Positions 8,329 to 17,204 of a DNA stretch of 42,900 nucleotides are shown here, in pieces; position 1 is the stretch's first letter; every line of letters begins with the position of its first letter. Origin of the DNA: Verrucomicrobiaceae bacterium (GTDB lineage Bacteria; Verrucomicrobiota; Verrucomicrobiia; Verrucomicrobiales; Verrucomicrobiaceae); contig JARXAL010000208.1 of the NCBI GenBank assembly GCA_029865835.1, forward strand, positions 1 through 42,900, read 5' to 3'. The translations under genes were made by a program, and so were the position numbers. The notes under the pieces are model-generated. The model searched no databases and was not told the DNA's origin. It was given only the letters and a program-made list of their open reading frames with translations.

Positions 8329-8534
8329 CTCCTGCCGATTTGATTTTTGACGGAATCCCAATCCAACAATTGAGATTCGCCGGAACGAACACGCTTGCGC
8401 CGCTGATCGAGCAAGGATTTCATCTCGATTGAGATGTCGGACTCATCGTAATTGCTCCTGAACTCCTCCCAGAGAGCTTCCATGATTTGGATTTTTTCAG
8501 CCATTGGAAGGGCTTTGATTTCGGCGGCGATCAT
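8325..8534 (-). CDS. Addiction module antitoxin (PF09720-type)
   Basis: 69 aa: MIAAEIKALPMAEKIQIMEAL followed by a short charged helix and a C-terminal SLLDQRRKRVRSGES and LLDWDSVKNQI. This is the typical layout of the small addiction-module (Unstab_antitox) family. The N-terminal helices would serve dimerisation and DNA binding, and the C-terminus would wrap the toxin. Its stop overlaps the toxin start (ATGA), indicating translational coupling. Autoregulation is usual for the family; no operator palindrome stands out in the 54 bases before it. Confidence 0.82.
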   Translation of the reverse strand: MIAAEIKALPMAEKIQIMEALWEEFRSNYDESDISIEMKSLLDQRRKRVRSGESQLLDWDSVKNQIGRR

Positions 8535-8588
8535 GGGGTGAGTATAGTGTTGTTTGGGAATTGCGCATCACCATTAAGGTTTCGGCGA

Positions 8589-11500
8589 TCAGTAGCGGGT
8601 GATGGTTTCCTGGGTGTTGAGGAGGACGCGGGCGAGTTGGGTCCAGGCGGCGTGTTCGATGGGGTCGAGGGTGGCTTTGGGGGCGAGGCCGATGTGGGTG
8701 AGTTTGGTGGCGTCTTCGGGGGTGGATTTGAAGGTGTCGCGCTGGGTTTGGAGGAAGGCGGTGAGGGAGTCGAGTTCTTTGGGTTTGGGGTCGCGGTTGA
8801 GGGCGAGGTGGTAGGCTTGGGTGAGGCGGGCGGCGTCGGTGCTAGCTTTGTCCTGAAGGAGACGGGCTGCGAAGACGCGGGCGGCTTCGACGAAGGCGGG
8901 GTCGTTGAGGAGGGTGAGGGCTTGTTGGGGGGTGTTGCTGTTGGTGCGGGCGGCGGCGCATTCGTCGCGAGCGGGGGCGTCGAAGTTGGCCATCATGGGA
9001 TGGAGGAAGGTGCGCTGCCAGTGGGTGTAGACGCCTCGGCGCCATTGGCGGGAGTCGGTGTCGGCGATGTAGTCGCGATTGGGGAACTGGAGGGCTTCGT
9101 AGTAGTTGCCGGGTTGGTAGGGTTTGACGGAGGGGCCGCCGATGTCTTGGAGATTGAGGAGGCCGGCGATGGCGAGGGCGTTGTCGCGGACGAACTCGGC
9201 TTCGAGGCGGCGGGGATTTTGGGAGGCGAGGAGGCGATTGGCGGGATCTTGTGAGAATGCGGATTGCTGATTGCGGATTGCGGATTGCAAAACTGTGGGA
9301 TCGGTGAGGAGGCTGGTGTTGGCCTGGAGCGGGGTGATTTGTTGGTAGGTGTGGGAGGTGACGATGAGGCGGATCATGTGTTTGATGTCCCAACCGGAGT
9401 CGCGAAATTCGGAGGCGAGCCAGTCGAGGAGCTCGGGGTGGGAAGGGAGTTCTCCCTGGGAGCCGAGGTCATCGACGGAGGCGCTGAGTGCGGTGCCGAA
9501 GAAGAGCGACCAGAGGCGGTTCATGACGGTGCGGGCGGTGATGGGGTTTTCTTTGGAAGTGAGCCAGTTGGCGAGGTCGAGGCGGGTGAGGCGCTTGGAC
9601 TCGGTGCTTTCGAGGCGGGCAGGGAGGAAGGAGGGGGTGGCGGGGAGGACGACGGGGCCGGTTTCGTCCTGCCAGTTGCCCCGGGGGAGGACACGGACGG
9701 GGAGAGGGGTTGGGACGGATTGGGTGATGAGAGTGTGGGTGCGGCCCTGGTTGAGATCGCGGGTTTGCGAGGCGAGCTTAATGGCGGTGTCGAAAGCAGG
9801 GCGATCGTGGGCGGTGCTGAGGAGGAAGAGGGTGGGATCAGAGAGGGAGGGTGGAGCGGAGGCGAGGGGATCGAGTTGGCCGAAGGGGCTGAGCGAGATG
9901 CGGATGGGGAGGGTATTATCGCCGGAGAGGGTGATTTGGATTTGGTCTTTGGGGGTGAGGGACTGGGGAGTGGCGAGGAGCCAGACGGAGGCGAGGGCGG
10001 CCTTTTCCGGTAGGAGTTTGGGGAGTTTCCATTCCGACTGGATGCCGATGATTTCGGCGCCGGAGCGATAGGAGGGGCGTTTGGCGGTGGCGTCCGCGAT
10101 GCGAATGGGGAGGGCGCGGACTTTGCCTTTGGAGTCGATGTAACTGGCGGAGAGAGAGAGGGATTTGCCGAGTTTGGAGGTGAGGGCTGCGGGATCGAGG
10201 CCGGAGGAGTCGAGTTCGAGTTTGATGGCGGCGAAAGAGGGGAGTGTGGCGGGGGGCAAAAGGACGACGAGAGACTCGCCTTTGCCGAGGGGTTTGTCGG
10301 GATGGATGGCACCGGTAGCGGTAATCGTGGCTTTGCGTTGAGGCTTGGGTTTTTGGTTGGCGGGGGTCTTGGGGGCGACGATGGGTTTGCCGTCTTTGCG
10401 GAGTTCGGAGGAGGCGATTGGGGGAGTGATGAAGCCGGAGGGGTTGGCGGTGAGGAAGGGGGTGAGGCGTGTCTTCCAGGCGGTGTGAGCGGCGATGGAC
10501 TTGGGGTCTGTCGTTAGTTGTTGGCGGGTGGCGTCGAGGTGATTGGAGAGGGTCTTTCGGGACTGGAGGTGGTATTTTTTGAGGACCGGATTTTCGACTT
10601 CGAGTTCGGGAGGGAAGGGGTATTCGTTGTTGAAGCCTTCGAGTTCGGGCGCTTTGCCAATGCTGTAGTTGGAATAAACGCCCCACTGTTTGACGTCAGC
10701 GAAGAAGGACTGGAGTTCGTAAAAGTCGCGGGTTTTGATGGGGTCGAATTTGTGGTCGTGGCATTCGGCGCAGCCGAAGGTGCTGCCAAAGAAAGCGGCG
10801 GCGACAGAGCGGACGCGTTCGGCTCCGTATTTGGCGAGGTATTCCTTGGCCTGAGCACCGCCTTCGCGGGTCATCATGTTGAGGCGGTTGTAACCAGTGG
10901 CGACGAGTTGCTCGGTGGTGGGGTTGGGGAGGAGGTCGCCGGCGAGTTGTTCGCGGGTGAATTGGTCGAAGGGTTTGTTTTGATTGAAGGCGTCAATCAC
11001 GTAGTCGCGGTAGGGGAAGATGCGTTGATTTTGGTCGCCATGGAAGCCGACGGTGTCGGCGAAGCGGGCGATGTCGAGCCACCAGACGGCCATGCGTTCG
11101 CCGAAGTGGGGGGAGGCGAGGAGGTCGTTGATTTGAGATTTGAGATCTGAGATTTTGGAAGGGGATGGGGGGAGGCCGGTGAGATCGAGGGAGAGGCGGC
11201 GGAGGAGGGTGTGATCGGGGGCTTTGGGGGAGGGGGAGAGGTTTTTTTCTTTGAGCTTGGCTTGGATGAAGGCGTCGATGGGGTGATCGGCGGTTTTTGG
11301 GGGAGTGGGTTTGGTGAGGGGGTATAGGCCCAGTGGGGTTCGTAGACAGCGCCTTCGGCGACCCAGCGGCGGAAGAGTTCTTTTTGGGCGGTGGTGAAGG
11401 GTTTATGGGCCTTCTCGGGAGGCATGGGGTCTTCGTCGTCGAAGATGCGGGTGATGATTTCGCTTTTGTCAGGGTCACCGGGGACGATGGGGAGGGTGCC

Positions 11501-11695
11501 TTCTTCGGTCTTTTTGATGGCTTCTTCGCGGATGTCGAGGCGGAGGCTGGCTTCGCGGGTTTTGGGGTCGAAACCGTGGCAGTGGAAGCAGGTATCCGAC
11601 ATGAGGGGGCGGATGTCGCGATTGAACGAGACAGGTGGCGGGGCGGCGAGGAGGGTTGTGGCCTGGATCAGGAAGAGTGGGACAAGGAGGCGCAT
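8589..11695 (-). CDS. Cytochrome c/DUF1549/DUF1553 protein (pair 1), frameshifted
   Basis: Two open frames make one protein of about 1035 aa. The first (from the ATG at 11695) has a Sec signal and a planctomycete-type cytochrome c domain (CFHCH, Cys36-His40; MPPEKAHKPF), up to EPHWAYTP. The second, from about 11320 down to 8589, continues with IDAFIQAKLKEKNLSPSP, LRRLSLDLTGLP, a second haem motif CAECHDHKFDPI, then DUF1553 (LDLANWLTSKENPITARTVMNRLW, GGPSVKPYQPG). The frames join if the five-G run at 11318-11322 had one more G: then AYTPLTKPTPPK reads through. This is either a one-base sequencing deletion or a real inactivating frameshift. Two heptamer repeats (9257-9291, 11131-11151) are translated within the gene. 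The DUF1501 partner lies downstream beyond the toxin-antitoxin pair. Confidence 0.82.
9257..9291. repeat. Heptanucleotide tandem repeat (TTGCGGA) inside a gene
   Basis: Five 7-bp units: ATGCGGA, TTGCTGA, TTGCGGA, TTGCGGA, TTGCAAA. On the minus strand it encodes the low-complexity stretch LQSAIRNQQSAF inside the DUF1553 region without breaking the frame. Confidence 0.85.
11131..11151. repeat. Heptanucleotide repeat (ATTTGAG) inside a gene
   Basis: Three 7-bp units, ATTTGAG, ATTTGAG and ATCTGAG, within the DUF1549 part of the frameshifted gene. On the minus strand it encodes ISDLKSQIN between LTGLPPSP and DLLASPHFG, a region that is variable in this family. Confidence 0.7.
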
Positions 11696-11771
11696 GTTGG
11701 GGATCGTCCAGAAGATACGTTCGTGGGGGGCAAATTCATACTGAGAGATGCGGGGTCTCCGACAGGGTTCG

Positions 11772-11802
11772 GGTGCGACCGAGCCGGTCGCACCACGTGG
11801 TG
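11772..11802. repeat. Intergenic hairpin and adjacent palindrome
   Basis: GGTGCGACC, a 5-nt loop, then GGTCGCACC (11772-11794; nine perfect pairs), overlapping the 12-base palindrome CACCACGTGGTG (11791-11802). It lies in the 148-base gap after the stop of homoserine dehydrogenase and before the start of the cytochrome/DUF1549 gene, both minus strand. It may act as a terminator or be a REP-like dispersed element. No T-tract follows on either strand. Confidence 0.55.
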
Positions 11803-11843
11803 GACGGCGGGAATCGTGGTGGATCGTGTTGAGGGGTGTGCGG

Positions 11844-13169
11844 CTAGGAGAGCAGGGTCTCGACGCGCATCCAGGCGGGGGGCTCTTTGATGCAGGGGAG
11901 GGCGGTGATTTCCTCGATGGCCTGGAGGACGGCGCCGAGGGGGGCGTCGTGGAGCATGAGGACGAGGGAGGTGGTGGCGCTGGGGGCTTCGAGGTCGTCC
12001 TCGGGTTGGATCATGGAAGAGATGCCGATGGTGCGAGCACCGAGGACTTGGGCGACTTGGGCGACGACGCCGGGGCGGTCGTCGACGGTGAGGCGGAGGT
12101 AGTAGCGGGAGACGGTGTCTTCGATGGGCTTCGACTTTCCGTAGAGGCCGTGGGGGACGAAGCCGCTGTGGCGGGGGCCGTAGATGAGGACGGCAGCGGC
12201 TTCACAGAGGTCGCTGATGACGGAACTGCTAGTGGGGTCTTGACCGGCGCCGCGACCGTAGAAGAGGGTTTCGCCGACGGTGTCGCCATTGACGAGAACG
12301 GCATTGAAGGAGCCGGAAACGGAGGCGAGGACGTGGGAGAGGGGGACGAGGGTGGGCTGGGTGCGGACTTCGACGCGGCCATCGGCGTCGGCGCGGATGA
12401 TGGATAGTAGTTTGATGGTGTAGCCGAGGCGTTTGGCGAAAGCGAAGTCGGTGAGGGTGACTTTTTGGACGCCTTCGACATGAACGAGGTTTTGGGGAAT
12501 CCAGAAGCCGTAGGAGAGGGAGGCGAGGATGATGGCCTTGTGGGCGGCATCCCAACCGGAAATGTCGAGGGTAGGATCGGCTTCGGCGAAGCCTTTGTCC
12601 TGGGCTTCCTGGAGGGCATCCTGGTAGCTGAGGCCGGCCTGGGACATGCGGGTGAGGATGTAGTTGCAGGTGCCGTTGATGATGCCGTGGATGGAGACGA
12701 TGTGATTGCCGACGAGGCCTTCCTGGAGGACTTGAATGATGGGGATGCCCCCGGCGACAGCGGCTTCGAAGTAGATGGGCATGCCGCATTCCTCGGCGAG
12801 GGCGAAGAGTTCCTGGCCGCGCTCGGCGAGGAGGGCTTTGTTGCCGGTGACGACGATTTTTTTGGCGCGGAGAGCGGCGCAGACGAGTTCGTGGGCTTGA
12901 GTGGTGCCACCGATGAGTTCGACGATGACCTGGATGTCGGGATCGGCGATGAGGTCTCGCCAGTCGGTGGTGAGGAGGTCGGCGGGGACGTCGATGTCGC
13001 GGGGGCGGGAGAGATCGCGGACAGCGATTTTTTTGACTTGGATATCAGCCCCGGTGCGCTGGGTGATGAGGGCGCGGTTGCGGTCGAGGTTTTTGTAGAC
13101 GCCAGCTCCGACGTTGCCGAGACCGGCGAGACCGATTTGGACGACACGAGGGGAGGAGGGGAGGGACAT
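11844..13169 (-). CDS. hom: Homoserine dehydrogenase
   Basis: 441 aa, the usual length for the monofunctional bacterial enzyme with a C-terminal ACT domain. It reduces aspartate-4-semialdehyde to homoserine with NAD(P)H in threonine, methionine and isoleucine synthesis. The sequence shows the Rossmann motif GLAGLGNVGAGVYKN near the N-terminus, VVTGNKALLAERG, the substrate and catalytic region AAVAGGIPIIQVL and GIINGTCNYILTRM, and LDISGWDAAHKAIILASL with the conserved Asp and Lys. The ACT domain begins at YYLRLTVDDRPGVVAQVAQVLG and probably gives feedback control by an end-product amino acid. It is transcribed alone, divergently from the TetR gene at 13328. No Shine-Dalgarno sequence precedes the ATG. 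Confidence 0.95.
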   Translation of the reverse strand: MSLPSSPRVVQIGLAGLGNVGAGVYKNLDRNRALITQRTGADIQVKKIAVRDLSRPRDIDVPADLLTTDWRDLIADPDIQVIVELIGGTTQAHELVCAALRAKKIVVTGNKALLAERGQELFALAEECGMPIYFEAAVAGGIPIIQVLQEGLVGNHIVSIHGIINGTCNYILTRMSQAGLSYQDALQEAQDKGFAEADPTLDISGWDAAHKAIILASLSYGFWIPQNLVHVEGVQKVTLTDFAFAKRLGYTIKLLSIIRADADGRVEVRTQPTLVPLSHVLASVSGSFNAVLVNGDTVGETLFYGRGAGQDPTSSSVISDLCEAAAVLIYGPRHSGFVPHGLYGKSKPIEDTVSRYYLRLTVDDRPGVVAQVAQVLGARTIGISSMIQPEDDLEAPSATTSLVLMLHDAPLGAVLQAIEEITALPCIKEPPAWMRVETLLS

Positions 13170-13292
13170 GAGTGAAGGAGAGGGCTTTTAGGGTGAGGAA
13201 AGAGGGGAAGAGATGCAGCGGGGATGTGGGGGGTGCAAGTGGCAAGGGGAGGAGTGAAAGGAGTTCTCGGGGAGCAGGAACTCGAAGAAATA

Positions 13293-13309
13293 TTTGACTG
13301 ACGGTCAAA
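13293..13309. promoter_or_regulatory. TetR operator, site 1 (TTTGAC-N5-GTCAAA)
   Basis: A 17-base palindrome, TTTGACTGACGGTCAAA, 18 bases before the ATG of the TetR gene at 13328. A close copy, TTTGACCTTCAGTCAA, precedes the permease gene at 14123. The shared TTTGAC-N5-GTCAA core suggests that the regulator binds both, repressing itself and the exporter. The binding is inferred. Confidence 0.7.
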
Positions 13310-13327
13310 ATAGGGGAGGATTCGGAG

Positions 13328-14074
13328 ATGTCTGCTGTCAGCCCGTCGATTCAACGCAAGGAACGTGAGTTCCTGGCGCGGGAGGAGTTGATCATCACGC
13401 ATGCGCGGCGGTTGCTGTTGGAGAAGGGGTTTCAGGCTTGGAACATGGAGGAGTTGGCAGGGGCGGTGCAGTATTCGAAGGGGACGCTTTACCAGCATTT
13501 CACCTCGAAGGAGGATTTGGTGTTGGAGGTGGCGACGGATGCATTGAAGCAGCGGGCGGATTTGTTTGAACGGGCGTCGCGTTTTCAGGGGCGGACGAGG
13601 GAGCGGTGTCGGGCGATCGGGTTTGCGTGTTGTGAGTTTGCGGCGAACTGCCCGGAGTATTTTCATATTGAGATGATGCTGAAGTCCGCGTCCTTCTGGG
13701 AAAAGGCGAGCGAGGCGAGGCGGCAGGCGCATGCATTTCAGGGAGCGAGATGCTGGCGAGCGGTGAATCACATCATTGTGGAGGCGATGGCGGTGGGGGA
13801 CCTGCCGAGGGAACCCTACAGTGCAGAGCAGGCGACGTTTGCTTTGGTGTCGGTGACGGTGGGGAGTCATCTGATGGTGCAGGAGCCGCATTTGCGGGTT
13901 CAGGCCGGGATCACGGATGAGATGATGCCGGTGAGGGTGAACCAGGACATGGTGTGTGACGGGTTGAAGTGGAAGCCCTTTTTGAATGAGTTTGATTATG
14001 CGGAGACGGACAAGCGGATCGTGAAGGAGTTGTTTCCGAATGCGGTCAACTGGCATCAAGCTTTGGGAGGCTGA
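13328..14074 (+). CDS. TetR/AcrR-family regulator (first)
   Basis: 248 aa. The N-terminal helix-turn-helix is typical of TetR: EELIITHARRLLLEKGFQAWNMEELAGAVQYSKGTLYQHF, about residues 18-59. The rest is the helical ligand-binding and dimerisation domain, which cannot be assigned to a ligand. The start has a good Shine-Dalgarno sequence (AGGGGAGGA) seven bases before the ATG, unusual in this window. A palindrome lies just before the gene and a near copy lies just before the ABC permease 48 bases downstream. I infer that it represses itself and the exporter genes until a substrate-like ligand binds. Confidence 0.9.
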   Translation: MSAVSPSIQRKEREFLAREELIITHARRLLLEKGFQAWNMEELAGAVQYSKGTLYQHFTSKEDLVLEVATDALKQRADLFERASRFQGRTRERCRAIGFACCEFAANCPEYFHIEMMLKSASFWEKASEARRQAHAFQGARCWRAVNHIIVEAMAVGDLPREPYSAEQATFALVSVTVGSHLMVQEPHLRVQAGITDEMMPVRVNQDMVCDGLKWKPFLNEFDYAETDKRIVKELFPNAVNWHQALGG

Positions 14075-14090
14075 CTTTTTTTGGAGTGAT

Positions 14091-14106
14091 TTTGACCTTC
14101 AGTCAA
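14091..14106. promoter_or_regulatory. TetR operator, site 2 (TTTGAC-N5-GTCAA)
   Basis: TTTGAC CTTCA GTCAA, between the stop of the first TetR gene (14074) and the permease ATG (14123). It shares both half-sites and the five-base spacing with the site at 13293-13309; the spacers differ, which argues for a bound sequence rather than a recent duplication. Confidence 0.7.
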
Positions 14107-14122
14107 TAAACGACTTTTATTC

Positions 14123-15259
14123 ATGAACTACATTGCACTTCAAATGTTGATGGCGGATCGGGCGAAGTATTTCGGGCTGATCTTTGCGTTCGCGTTTTCG
14201 ACTTTTTTGTTAGAGAACCAAGTGAGCATTTTCAGCGGAATCATGAAGCGGACGGGGAGTCAGATCCTAGATGTGACGGATGCGGGTGTTTGGGTGATGG
14301 ATCCTTACACGGAGTATTTTGAGCAGACGAAAGCGCTCAAGGACACGGATTTGAACCGGGTGAGGGGAGTGGTTGGGGTGGAGTATGCGGTGAGGCTGTT
14401 CAAGGGGAATCCGACGGCGAAGACCGAAGGGGGAAAGTTTGCGTCGACCTTCACGATGGGACTGGATGACAGCACGATGATCGGGCTGCCGGGGAGGATG
14501 CTGATGGGGAGGAAGGAAGATTTGAAGCTGGCGAACAGTGTGTTGATCGACAAGGCGGGTTATGAATTGCTGTATCCAGGGGAGCCTTTGGAGTTGGGGA
14601 GGCGATTGGAGATGAATGATCATGTGGCGACGATCGTGGGGATATCGGATGCGGAAGCGCCGTTCGTGAGTTTTCCGGTGATTCATGCGCGATACAGTGA
14701 GGCGGTGAATTTTCAGGGGAAAGAGCGGAATCAATTGAGCTATGTGCTGGTGAGGTCGAAGCCAGGAGTGGGGGCGGAGGTGTTGGCGAGGCGGATTGAA
14801 AAAGAGACAGGGTTGAAGGCGAGGACGACACGGGAGTTTGTTTGGGACTGCGTGGTGTACTATTTGAAGAACACGGGGATCCCGGTGAATTTCGGGATCA
14901 CGATCGCGGTGGCGTTGATTGTGGGGTTGTCAGTGAGCGGGCAGACTTTCTACATGTTCACGGTGGAGAACATGAGGCAGTTCGGGGCGTTGAAAGCGAT
15001 TGGAGTGACGAATCCCCGGTTGGTGACGATGGTGTTGCTGCAAGCGCTGGTGGCGGGAGCGATTGGTTATGCGCTGGGCACGGCGATGGCGGCGTTGTTC
15101 TTTGATTTGACGGGGTCGCAAACGGCGACGCGGGGGATTGTGTTGTTGTGGGAAGCGGCGGTTGGAGTTGGGATTTTGATGGCGGTCGTGGTGGCGGTGG
15201 TGGCGACTTTGAGCGTGCGCAAGGTTTTGGTTTTAGAACCGGCGTCGGTGTTCCGATGA
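14123..15259 (+). CDS. FtsX/DevC-like ABC transporter permease (first)
   Basis: 378 aa. Topology is that of MacB/DevC permeases without a fused ATPase: one N-terminal membrane segment (YFGLIFAFAFSTFLLENQ), a large extracytoplasmic domain (about residues 40-250), then three C-terminal membrane segments (FGITIAVALIVGLSVSG; VTMVLLQALVAGAIGYALG; AAVGVGILMAVVVAVVATL) and the terminal LEPASVFR. The FtsX motif region NMRQFGALKAIGVTNPRLV is present. These permeases power tripartite exporters by moving the periplasmic domain rather than transporting through the membrane. It is clearly paralogous to the permease at 16063; both share ALQMLxADRAKYF, TGSQIxDV and VMxPxTExF. It is preceded by a TetR operator. 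Confidence 0.88.
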   Translation: MNYIALQMLMADRAKYFGLIFAFAFSTFLLENQVSIFSGIMKRTGSQILDVTDAGVWVMDPYTEYFEQTKALKDTDLNRVRGVVGVEYAVRLFKGNPTAKTEGGKFASTFTMGLDDSTMIGLPGRMLMGRKEDLKLANSVLIDKAGYELLYPGEPLELGRRLEMNDHVATIVGISDAEAPFVSFPVIHARYSEAVNFQGKERNQLSYVLVRSKPGVGAEVLARRIEKETGLKARTTREFVWDCVVYYLKNTGIPVNFGITIAVALIVGLSVSGQTFYMFTVENMRQFGALKAIGVTNPRLVTMVLLQALVAGAIGYALGTAMAALFFDLTGSQTATRGIVLLWEAAVGVGILMAVVVAVVATLSVRKVLVLEPASVFR

Positions 15260-15297
15260 GATTTCGAGAGATCAACATTTGACAAAAACAAAAAAGA

Positions 15298-15313
15298 GCG
15301 AACGTTCGTTCGC
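15298..15313. promoter_or_regulatory. TetR operator, second type (GCGAACG-TT-CGTTCGC)
   Basis: A perfect 16-base inverted repeat, GCGAACGTTCGTTCGC, directly abutting the ATG at 15314. It is unlike the TTTGAC sites, so it is likely the target of the second TetR protein. A TTGACA hexamer lies upstream at 15279-15284, but no clear -10 follows. The site's position argues that translation starts further downstream. Confidence 0.7.
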
Positions 15314-16066
15314 ATGAAAAACAAGCCGCCTTTGAAGACTACCCTTCCAACTCCGCGACGAAATGCCCGTGATCCCAAGAAGGGTGCCGGGACAGTTTTG
15401 GCGACAGATGAGGTGGAGGAGATGATGGCGCCAGCCATTGAAGCGATGGGGGAGATGTCGGCTTCGGAAATGAAGCGGATCAGGATTGTGATGACGGCGG
15501 CGCAGTTGTTTGCGCAGAAGGGTTTTCATGCGACGGGGATGAGGCAAATCTGCGAAGCGGTGGGGATGAGTCCTGGGGGGTTGTATCGGTATTTTGCGAG
15601 CAAGGAAGAGATCATTGCGGGCTTGATCGCGCTGGATCGGCAGCGGACGGCGGTGTGGTTTGCGAGTTTGCCTGAGAAGGAGGGATTGATGGCATGTCTG
15701 GAGAGTTTGACGGAGCTGGCGTCGGGAGATTTTGATCGTTCGGGATTTCTGGCGATGTGGACGGAGATCACGGCGGAGGCGGCGCGGAATCCTGCGGTGC
15801 GCGCGCCGTTTGCGGAGCACTACCAGTATGTGGAGGGGCTGATTGCCGGACTGGTGGAGAAGGCGAAGAAGGCGGGGGACATTCGGCCGGACACGAAGGC
15901 GAAGGATGTGGCGACGTTTGTGATGTCGGGGTTTGAGGGGTTGATGGTGAGACGGGCATTGGTGCCGGAGTATGATTTTGACAAGGGGGTAGGCAAGCTT
16001 TTGGCCTTCATTGCGGATGCGGTGGGATCGCGCAGGCCGAAGAGGGAGAGGGGGGTGCGGTCATGA
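15314..16066 (+). CDS. TetR/AcrR-family regulator (second)
   Basis: 250 aa from the ATG at 15314. That start directly touches the operator palindrome, has no ribosome site, and the first ~50 residues are basic and Pro-rich. An ATG at 15425 has GGAGG at 15415-15419, five bases before it, and would give a more normal 213-aa protein; I think that start at least as likely. The helix-turn-helix is RIRIVMTAAQLFAQKGF then MRQICEAVGMSPGGLYRYF. The C-terminal helical domain binds an unknown ligand. Its stop overlaps the ATG of the second permease (ATGA at 16063-16066), so the two are translationally coupled. It probably controls the operon it heads. Confidence 0.88.
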   Translation: MKNKPPLKTTLPTPRRNARDPKKGAGTVLATDEVEEMMAPAIEAMGEMSASEMKRIRIVMTAAQLFAQKGFHATGMRQICEAVGMSPGGLYRYFASKEEIIAGLIALDRQRTAVWFASLPEKEGLMACLESLTELASGDFDRSGFLAMWTEITAEAARNPAVRAPFAEHYQYVEGLIAGLVEKAKKAGDIRPDTKAKDVATFVMSGFEGLMVRRALVPEYDFDKGVGKLLAFIADAVGSRRPKRERGVRS

Positions 16067-17196
16067 TTGGGTTAGCGTTGCAGATGCTGAGGGCGGATCG
16101 GGCGAAGTATTTCGCGATGATTCTGGCGGTGGCGTTGTCGATTTTTTTGATGCAGAACCAGGCATCGATCATGATGAGCGTGTTTGCGATGACGGGGTCG
16201 CAGATCCGGGATGTGAGTGAAGCGGAGTTTTGGGTGATGGAACCGGACACCGAGTGCTTTGACCAGGTGAAGCCGGTGCCTGCGAGCGCGCTGTATCAGG
16301 TGAGAGGAACGGAGGGGGTATCGTGGGCGGTGCCGCTGACAAAAATTGATGGTTATGCGCGCACCGAATCAGGGAAACTGAGTGTGGTGACCATGATGGG
16401 GGTGGATGATGCGTCACTGGTTGGCCTGCCGCCACGAATCCTGAAGGGAAAGGCGGAGGCGGTGCGGGAGCGTGGGACGGTGATGATTGATCCGGGCGGG
16501 GCGAATCTATTGTTTCCGGGAGAGAAGGATGTGATTGGGAAGCGGGTGAGGATCGGGTCGGAATCGCTAAGAGTGGTGGCGATGAGTGATGCTTCGGCAC
16601 CTTTTACGGGGTTTCCGATTTTGCATATGGCGAGGACGACGACGTTGATGTTGAGGCAGGCAGAAGAGCGGGACACGACGTTCATTGTGGGGGCCTACAA
16701 ACCGGGAGTTGATGTGGCAGCAGTGGAGCGGTCTCTGAGGGAGCGGTTTGGATTGAAGGCGCTGACTGCGGACGGTTTTATGAAGTCGAGTCGCGACTAT
16801 TATGCGGCGCAGGGAATCCCGCTGCTGTTTGGACTGACGATTGTGATTGGGCTGGTGGTGGGGACGGTGATTACCGGGCAAACGTTCATGATGTTTGTGA
16901 AGGAGAATTCGCGGCATTTGGCGGTGCTCAAGGTGGTGGGCGTGACAGCGCGGCAGTTTGCGGGGATGTTGGCGGCGCAGGCGGCTACGGTGGTGTTTTT
17001 GGGGTGCTGTTTTGGGACGGCATTGGCGGCGGGGACGTCGGAGCTGGCGCGTGAGCTGCCGTTTTTGCGGGGAGTGTTTTTGCCTGGTTGGGTGGCGGTG
17101 GCGACCTGCGTGGCGCTGACGGTGGTGACGGGAGTGGCGGTGATGATGAGCTTTCGAACGATTCAACAACTTGAACCGGCGGCCGTGTTTCGCTGA
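16063..17196 (+). CDS. FtsX/DevC-like ABC transporter permease (second)
   Basis: 377 aa, paralogous to the permease at 14123 along its full length: IGLALQMLRADRAKYFAMI, MTGSQIRDVSEAEFWVMEPDTE, MGVDDASLVGLPPRIL, and the same ending LEPAAVFR. Topology is one N-terminal membrane segment, a large extracytoplasmic domain, and three C-terminal segments (FGLTIVIGLVVGTVITG; AAQAATVVFLGCCFGTALAAG; WVAVATCVALTVVTGVAVMM), with the FtsX-type NSRHLAVLKVVGVTARQFAGM between them. The start is fixed by the overlap with the TetR stop and a purine-rich GAGAGGGGGGTG just upstream. The ATPase gene follows after 8 bases, so this permease is the one most directly paired with it. Confidence 0.9.
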   Translation: MIGLALQMLRADRAKYFAMILAVALSIFLMQNQASIMMSVFAMTGSQIRDVSEAEFWVMEPDTECFDQVKPVPASALYQVRGTEGVSWAVPLTKIDGYARTESGKLSVVTMMGVDDASLVGLPPRILKGKAEAVRERGTVMIDPGGANLLFPGEKDVIGKRVRIGSESLRVVAMSDASAPFTGFPILHMARTTTLMLRQAEERDTTFIVGAYKPGVDVAAVERSLRERFGLKALTADGFMKSSRDYYAAQGIPLLFGLTIVIGLVVGTVITGQTFMMFVKENSRHLAVLKVVGVTARQFAGMLAAQAATVVFLGCCFGTALAAGTSELARELPFLRGVFLPGWVAVATCVALTVVTGVAVMMSFRTIQQLEPAAVFR

Positions 17197-17204
17197 ACAT
17201 CGAT

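Noticed and set aside
12011-14059. Long minus-strand open frame across homoserine dehydrogenase and TetR
   Set aside because: It is Pro/Ser/Arg-rich, crosses two well-supported genes in other frames and has no signal or domain.
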